Below, one piece after another: positions 60,112 through 64,000 of a stretch of 64,000 nt of DNA (positions are counted from its first letter, which is position 1; every line of letters begins with the position of its first letter). Origin of the DNA: Chryseobacterium sp. OSA05B (GTDB lineage Bacteria; Bacteroidota; Bacteroidia; Flavobacteriales; Weeksellaceae). Position numbers and translations under genes: made by a program. Location: assembly GCF_019970065.1 (NCBI RefSeq), contig NZ_JAHXYH010000004.1, positions 372,001 to 436,000 of the forward strand. The letters run 5' to 3'. The notes beneath the pieces are model-generated. The model was not told where the DNA came from and did not search any database. It saw only the letters and a program-made list of their open reading frames with translations.

Positions 60112-60528
60112 CCCATTTTGAATTAAAGAAATACATGATACATTTTCACCATCCGGATAGTTTTATCCGGATTTTTTTGTTGCATATCAAGATGATTTTA
60201 ATGGGGAAATGTTAAAAAAATGTTATAATTATTGCTGAAAAAACCTGAAGTGTGAAATCACTTTACAATGCTGCAAATCAGGGTGTAAATGGAACTTTGA
60301 AAAATGACCTGAATAAATAATATCGTTTTATGATAAAATAACATTATATCCAGCTGTCAACAAAATTTAGATTTGCTAATATGAATTAAATCTTAACAAA
60401 ACTTTAATTATTTGATGTGGGTAGAACATAATCTTGCGAAAAGAATAAGATAAATATTGTTTTATCCAGTAAATAACATTTAAAGGGATGTGGTTGATTC
60501 TCAAATAAATCTTAATAAAACTAACCTT
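60112..60528. other. Gap with terminator and upstream region of susC
   Basis: A terminator, ATCCGGATA (60151-60159) paired with TATCCGGAT (60164-60172) followed by seven Ts, ends the AraC gene. The rest is AT-rich. A weak TAATCTTG (60429-60436, one mismatch to TAnnTTTG) is the only -7 candidate for susC. Confidence 0.55.
60151..60178 (+). terminator. Intrinsic terminator of the AraC gene
   Basis: Nine-bp stem, GTTT loop and T-run. Confidence 0.9.
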
Positions 60529-63471
60529 ATGAGAAAAACTGTTATACCGGTTTTATTAGCTATTTCTTTATCTGCCCAAGCACAGGAGACAAAAAAGGCA
60601 GATACTGCTAAAACAACCAACATCGAAGAGGTGGTTGTGACCTCTTTGGGGATAAAAAGGCAGGCCCGCTCTTTGACGTACTCCAGCCAGCAGATAGGTG
60701 GGGATGAACTGACGGAAGTGAAAACGCCCAATCTTTTAAACTCCATCAATGGAAAGGTTTCCAACGTACAGATAAACAAAACCAATGGGGGCGCCGGAGG
60801 ATCGGTAAGAGTGGTCATGAGGGGAGATAAATCTACGAGAAACAGCCAGCCACTGTATGTAATTGACGGGATTCCTATCATTAATAATACCGGAACCCAG
60901 GGTACGACAGGTCCGAACGTTGATTATTTTGCGTCAATGCCTGATACCGGCGATGTATTAAGTACAATAAACCCTGAAGATATTGAAAGTATCAATTTCT
61001 TAAAAGGAGCTTCTGCAGCTGCATTGTATGGTGCTGCCGGAGGAAACGGAGCGGTATTGATCGTTACAAAGACAGGAGCGAAAGGAAAGGGACTTCTTTC
61101 ATTTACCTCAAGTCTTACGTTTGATAAAGTGTATAATTTGCCCAAATTACAATACAGTTATCTGCAGACAACTCCTTACGACGCGTCTACCGGAACTACC
61201 GGATCACAGGACAGCTGGGGAGCTAAAGGAAGTTCAAAAGATCACGTAAAGGATTTCTTTGATACAGGGATAACATGGACGAACGGATTAACCTTCCAGG
61301 CAGGAAATGATAAGTCTTCAAGTTTCTTTTCTTTGGGAAATACCACGAATAAAGGGGTGATACCAACTTCTACGTTTGATCAGTATAACCTGAATTTCAG
61401 AAACACAAGCAAGTTTTTGGATGACAAACTGGTTTTAGATGCCAATGTAATGGCGTCTTTGCAGGATTCGAAGAACAGACTTACACCAGGAACTTATTTT
61501 TCACCGCTTAACAGCTTGTACTGGTTGCCTAGGGGAATTAATTTTGACAATTACAGTGGTGATAATTATACTTATTTTGACCAAACGCGTTACTTACCGG
61601 CTCAAAACTGGTGGGCAATAAAGCCTGACGGAGGTTTTAACGGTGAAAATTCTCAGAATCCATACTGGATTCTTAATAGAAATGCAGTCAATACAAAAAA
61701 TAAAACTTTTTACGGGTCTGCAGCGCTTAGCTATACCATCAACAATTGGCTTGTAGCAAAGGCAAGAGGTAATTATAACTACTTCAACTCTGACAGCCAG
61801 CGTAATGTTTCTGTTTTCTCCTTACCGATTGTTCTGGGTGGGAATAATAACGGTAAAATTTATAAAAATACGATTGAAAGAACGTCAACCTACGGGGATT
61901 TTATATTGGTGGGTAACCCTAAGATCAATGATAATCTCAGCATGGACTTTACAGTCGGTGGAAGTGTTTCAGATTCTAAAACCACGGTAACCAATATAGA
62001 AAACAACAAGCTATTTATCGCGAATCTTTTTGCTTTGAATAATCTGGATTGGGGGAACAGCACAGGAGAAGGAACCTTTGGAAACGGGTTGAATTATACC
62101 ATTATGAATTACAACCGAAATGATCAGTCCTTCTTTGCCAGTGCCAATTTCGGGTATAAAAAAATGCTTTATTTAGACCTGACTTTCAGAAATGACTGGT
62201 CTTCAACATTAGCAGGAGCACCGAACAGATCTTTTGATTACGAATCCGTAGGGGTGAACGGAATCATGAATGAAATTTTTAAACTCCCGGATTTTATCAA
62301 TTTCTGGAAGTTGAGAACTTCATATGCGACGGTCGGAAATGCATTGGATCCTAACTCTACCTTGCCTCAACCTATCTTTAATGCGGGCGTGGTTACCGGA
62401 ACTTATACATCATCACCTGTTGATATTCGCCTATACCCTGAACTTACCTCTCTTTTTCCAAAACCGGAAAAAAATAAAAGTTTTGAGGCGGGAACAGAAT
62501 TCAAATTATTCGGCAATAAGCTAAGTTTTGATTTCACATATTATAACTCCATGACGACAGATCAATATCTGAAGGGAGTAGACGCTACAGGATATTATAC
62601 CACTACGATTGGAAAGTGGGATATCAATGCGGGCAGAATTCAAAACATAGGTTTCGAATCCAGCTTATCCTATAAAGTATTCAGTGGTGAGAAATTTGGA
62701 TGGACAGCTACCGTAAATGCTTCGGCCAATAAAAATAAAATCAAGGAAGTATTTCCTTCCGGTTTTTATCCTGATTCGGAAAAATTATTTACTCTTAACG
62801 GGGGCGGATTTAATGTGATCAAAAAAGGAGGTTCTTTTGGAGATCTTTATGGAACCGTATTCTTGAGAGATAATCAGGGAAGAATTATTGTGGACGAAAA
62901 TGGATTGCCTTCAAAAGATCCCAATCAGAGACAGTACCTGGGGAATCCCAATCCTAAATTTATGCTTGGTTTCAGCAGCTCATTTAATGTAGGAAAATTC
63001 AATTTAAACTTCCTGATTGACGGTAAATTTGGCGGGAAGGTACTTGGAATGACTCAGGCATTAAATGACAAGTTCGGAGTAAGTCAGGCTACAGCTGATG
63101 CCAGAGATGCGGGAGGAGTTGTTATTCCTAATGCAGTGTATGCCAATGGAACACCTTATACAGGGAGTACAGATGCACATGCATACTATAATTTAGTAGG
63201 AGGAAGTGATGGAATCAACGAGGCCTATATCTATAACGCCACTACTATCAGATTGAGACAGGCATCTGCGTCATATACTTTAAATGTGAATGCAAAATAT
63301 TTTAAAGATATAACTTTGAGTGTAATCGGGACAAACCTTTTCTTTTTTTACAAAAAGGCACCATTTGATCCGGAACAGGTATCAGGTGTAAATCCTGGTG
63401 GTGTAGGGGTTGATATGTTTGGTATGCCTATTACACGTTCACTTGGTTTTTCATTAAAGGCTAACTTTTAA
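60529..63471 (+). CDS. SusC/RagA-type TonB-linked outer-membrane protein
   Basis: 980 aa from the ATG at 60529 (MRKTVIPVLLAISLSAQAQ, signal peptide). TonB box-like TNIEEVVVTSLGIKRQARSL, plug domain with LLNSINGKVSNVQINKTNGGAGGSVRVVMRG and LYVIDGIPI, then a 22-strand beta barrel ending in F. Unlike most SusC proteins there is no N-terminal carboxypeptidase-like (CarbopepD_reg) domain between signal peptide and TonB box. Imports an unknown substrate, probably peptide or glycan. 11 nt before susD. Confidence 0.93.
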   Translation: MRKTVIPVLLAISLSAQAQETKKADTAKTTNIEEVVVTSLGIKRQARSLTYSSQQIGGDELTEVKTPNLLNSINGKVSNVQINKTNGGAGGSVRVVMRGDKSTRNSQPLYVIDGIPIINNTGTQGTTGPNVDYFASMPDTGDVLSTINPEDIESINFLKGASAAALYGAAGGNGAVLIVTKTGAKGKGLLSFTSSLTFDKVYNLPKLQYSYLQTTPYDASTGTTGSQDSWGAKGSSKDHVKDFFDTGITWTNGLTFQAGNDKSSSFFSLGNTTNKGVIPTSTFDQYNLNFRNTSKFLDDKLVLDANVMASLQDSKNRLTPGTYFSPLNSLYWLPRGINFDNYSGDNYTYFDQTRYLPAQNWWAIKPDGGFNGENSQNPYWILNRNAVNTKNKTFYGSAALSYTINNWLVAKARGNYNYFNSDSQRNVSVFSLPIVLGGNNNGKIYKNTIERTSTYGDFILVGNPKINDNLSMDFTVGGSVSDSKTTVTNIENNKLFIANLFALNNLDWGNSTGEGTFGNGLNYTIMNYNRNDQSFFASANFGYKKMLYLDLTFRNDWSSTLAGAPNRSFDYESVGVNGIMNEIFKLPDFINFWKLRTSYATVGNALDPNSTLPQPIFNAGVVTGTYTSSPVDIRLYPELTSLFPKPEKNKSFEAGTEFKLFGNKLSFDFTYYNSMTTDQYLKGVDATGYYTTTIGKWDINAGRIQNIGFESSLSYKVFSGEKFGWTATVNASANKNKIKEVFPSGFYPDSEKLFTLNGGGFNVIKKGGSFGDLYGTVFLRDNQGRIIVDENGLPSKDPNQRQYLGNPNPKFMLGFSSSFNVGKFNLNFLIDGKFGGKVLGMTQALNDKFGVSQATADARDAGGVVIPNAVYANGTPYTGSTDAHAYYNLVGGSDGINEAYIYNATTIRLRQASASYTLNVNAKYFKDITLSVIGTNLFFFYKKAPFDPEQVSGVNPGGVGVDMFGMPITRSLGFSLKANF

Positions 63472-63482
63472 AAACTCAGAAA

Positions 63483-64000
63483 ATGAATATTAAAATATTA
63501 ATTACAGTATCTGCATTATTTCTTTCAGTAGCAAGCTGCACCGATGATTTTGCAGACATAGACTCCAAAAGTTCTGAAGGTTTGGGAACGGAACAATTGA
63601 ATGCCGATTTCTTATTGCTTACTAATCCAATGAAGCAAATGCAGAAAAACATTCAAAGCCCTACCAACTGGATATACCAACTGCAAACCAACCTGAATGC
63701 AGATATGTACAGTGGATTATTCAGTACGGCAACACCTTATAATGGCGGAAGAAATAATACCACCTATTTTATGATGGATGGCTGGAATGAAAGGGTGATG
63801 ATGAATCAGTTGGAAGATGTCAATCAACAGTATAAAAACTTCAAAACCATAGCGGCAAAAAATTATGCAGGGGTGAATTTTTCACATTCTTTAGCCATAC
63901 TTTCTATCTTAAGAATAGTGGCAGCACAAAAAGTATCGGATGCTCACGGACCTGTTATTTACAGTAAATTCGAATTCCCGAACACCACAACAGGAATCAC
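63483..64000 (+). CDS. SusD/RagB-type outer-membrane lipoprotein, 3' part outside window
   Basis: The first 172 codons are present. Lipoprotein signal MNIKILITVSALFLSVASC; then TDDFADIDSKSSEGLGTEQL and helical SusD-type sequence (NFSHSLAILSILRIVAAQKVSDAHGPVIYSKFEFP). It caps the SusC transporter and binds the substrate. Cut by the right edge; downstream enzymes that would tell the substrate are out of view. Confidence 0.9.
   Translation, partial: MNIKILITVSALFLSVASCTDDFADIDSKSSEGLGTEQLNADFLLLTNPMKQMQKNIQSPTNWIYQLQTNLNADMYSGLFSTATPYNGGRNNTTYFMMDGWNERVMMNQLEDVNQQYKNFKTIAAKNYAGVNFSHSLAILSILRIVAAQKVSDAHGPVIYSKFEFPNTTTGI

Overview
The window looks like a chromosomal segment of a flavobacterium, most likely Chryseobacterium or a close relative (Weeksellaceae). 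The pointers are low GC, many genes preceded by the Bacteroidota -7 box TAnnTTTG, a type III glutamine synthetase, a type IX secretion tail, a SusC/SusD pair, the mreBCD-pbp2-rodA order, and the protein sequences themselves. Genus placement is inference from sequence style. No tRNA, rRNA, CRISPR array or intact insertion sequence was seen.

Layout. 1-2.0 kb: haem genes hemC (cut by the edge) and hemA, minus strand. 2.3-8.0 kb: cell-shape operon mreB-mreC-mreD-mrdA-rodA. 8.2-11.6 kb: a T9SS-type repeat protein, a frameshifted pentapeptide-repeat gene and an NlpC/P60 lipoprotein. 11.9-25.5 kb: mostly housekeeping and lone genes (glutamine synthetase III, a DUF6909-like protein, a DinB-like protein, M1 peptidase, coaX, GNAT, a DoxX-like membrane protein, tadA), ending with a WYL-domain regulator. 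25.6-36.0 kb: an accessory island on the minus strand. 36.2-60.1 kb: antiporter, SDR/TetR pair, M48 peptidase, glyS, truC-like, pyrD, DUF445, msrB, L,D-transpeptidase-like, a TetR-thiolase-thioesterase-fabF operon, OsmC, and two AraC regulators. 60.5-64 kb: SusC and the start of SusD, cut by the right edge.

The most interesting region is 24.5-36.1 kb. Five minus-strand transcription units (WYL regulator; a four-gene run of LRR protein, fibre-like protein, 1245-residue unknown and metzincin; a small acidic protein; a patatin phospholipase; an M15 endolysin-like peptidase) each start from a promoter with the same architecture. Each has a 15-bp imperfect palindrome (type CGACA-N5-TGTCG) lying over the -33 region, exactly 10 bp before the position of a TAnnTTTG box. 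No other promoter examined in the window has it. I read this as one regulon, probably controlled by the WYL protein, which has the site in front of its own gene. The effectors have no signal peptides and could attack peptidoglycan, membranes and proteins; two others carry an identical-style N-terminal module typical of fibre-like proteins. A lysis-released or cell-death/antagonism system is the leading hypothesis; function is not shown by sequence alone.

Other notable items are a perfect 25-bp inverted repeat with a 3-nt loop at 47.5 kb, a TetR operator set against the -7 box of a lipid operon, a single-base frameshift in the pentapeptide gene, a decayed TPR gene at 39.7-40.1 kb, and several MITE-like or dispersed palindromic repeats in intergenic DNA.
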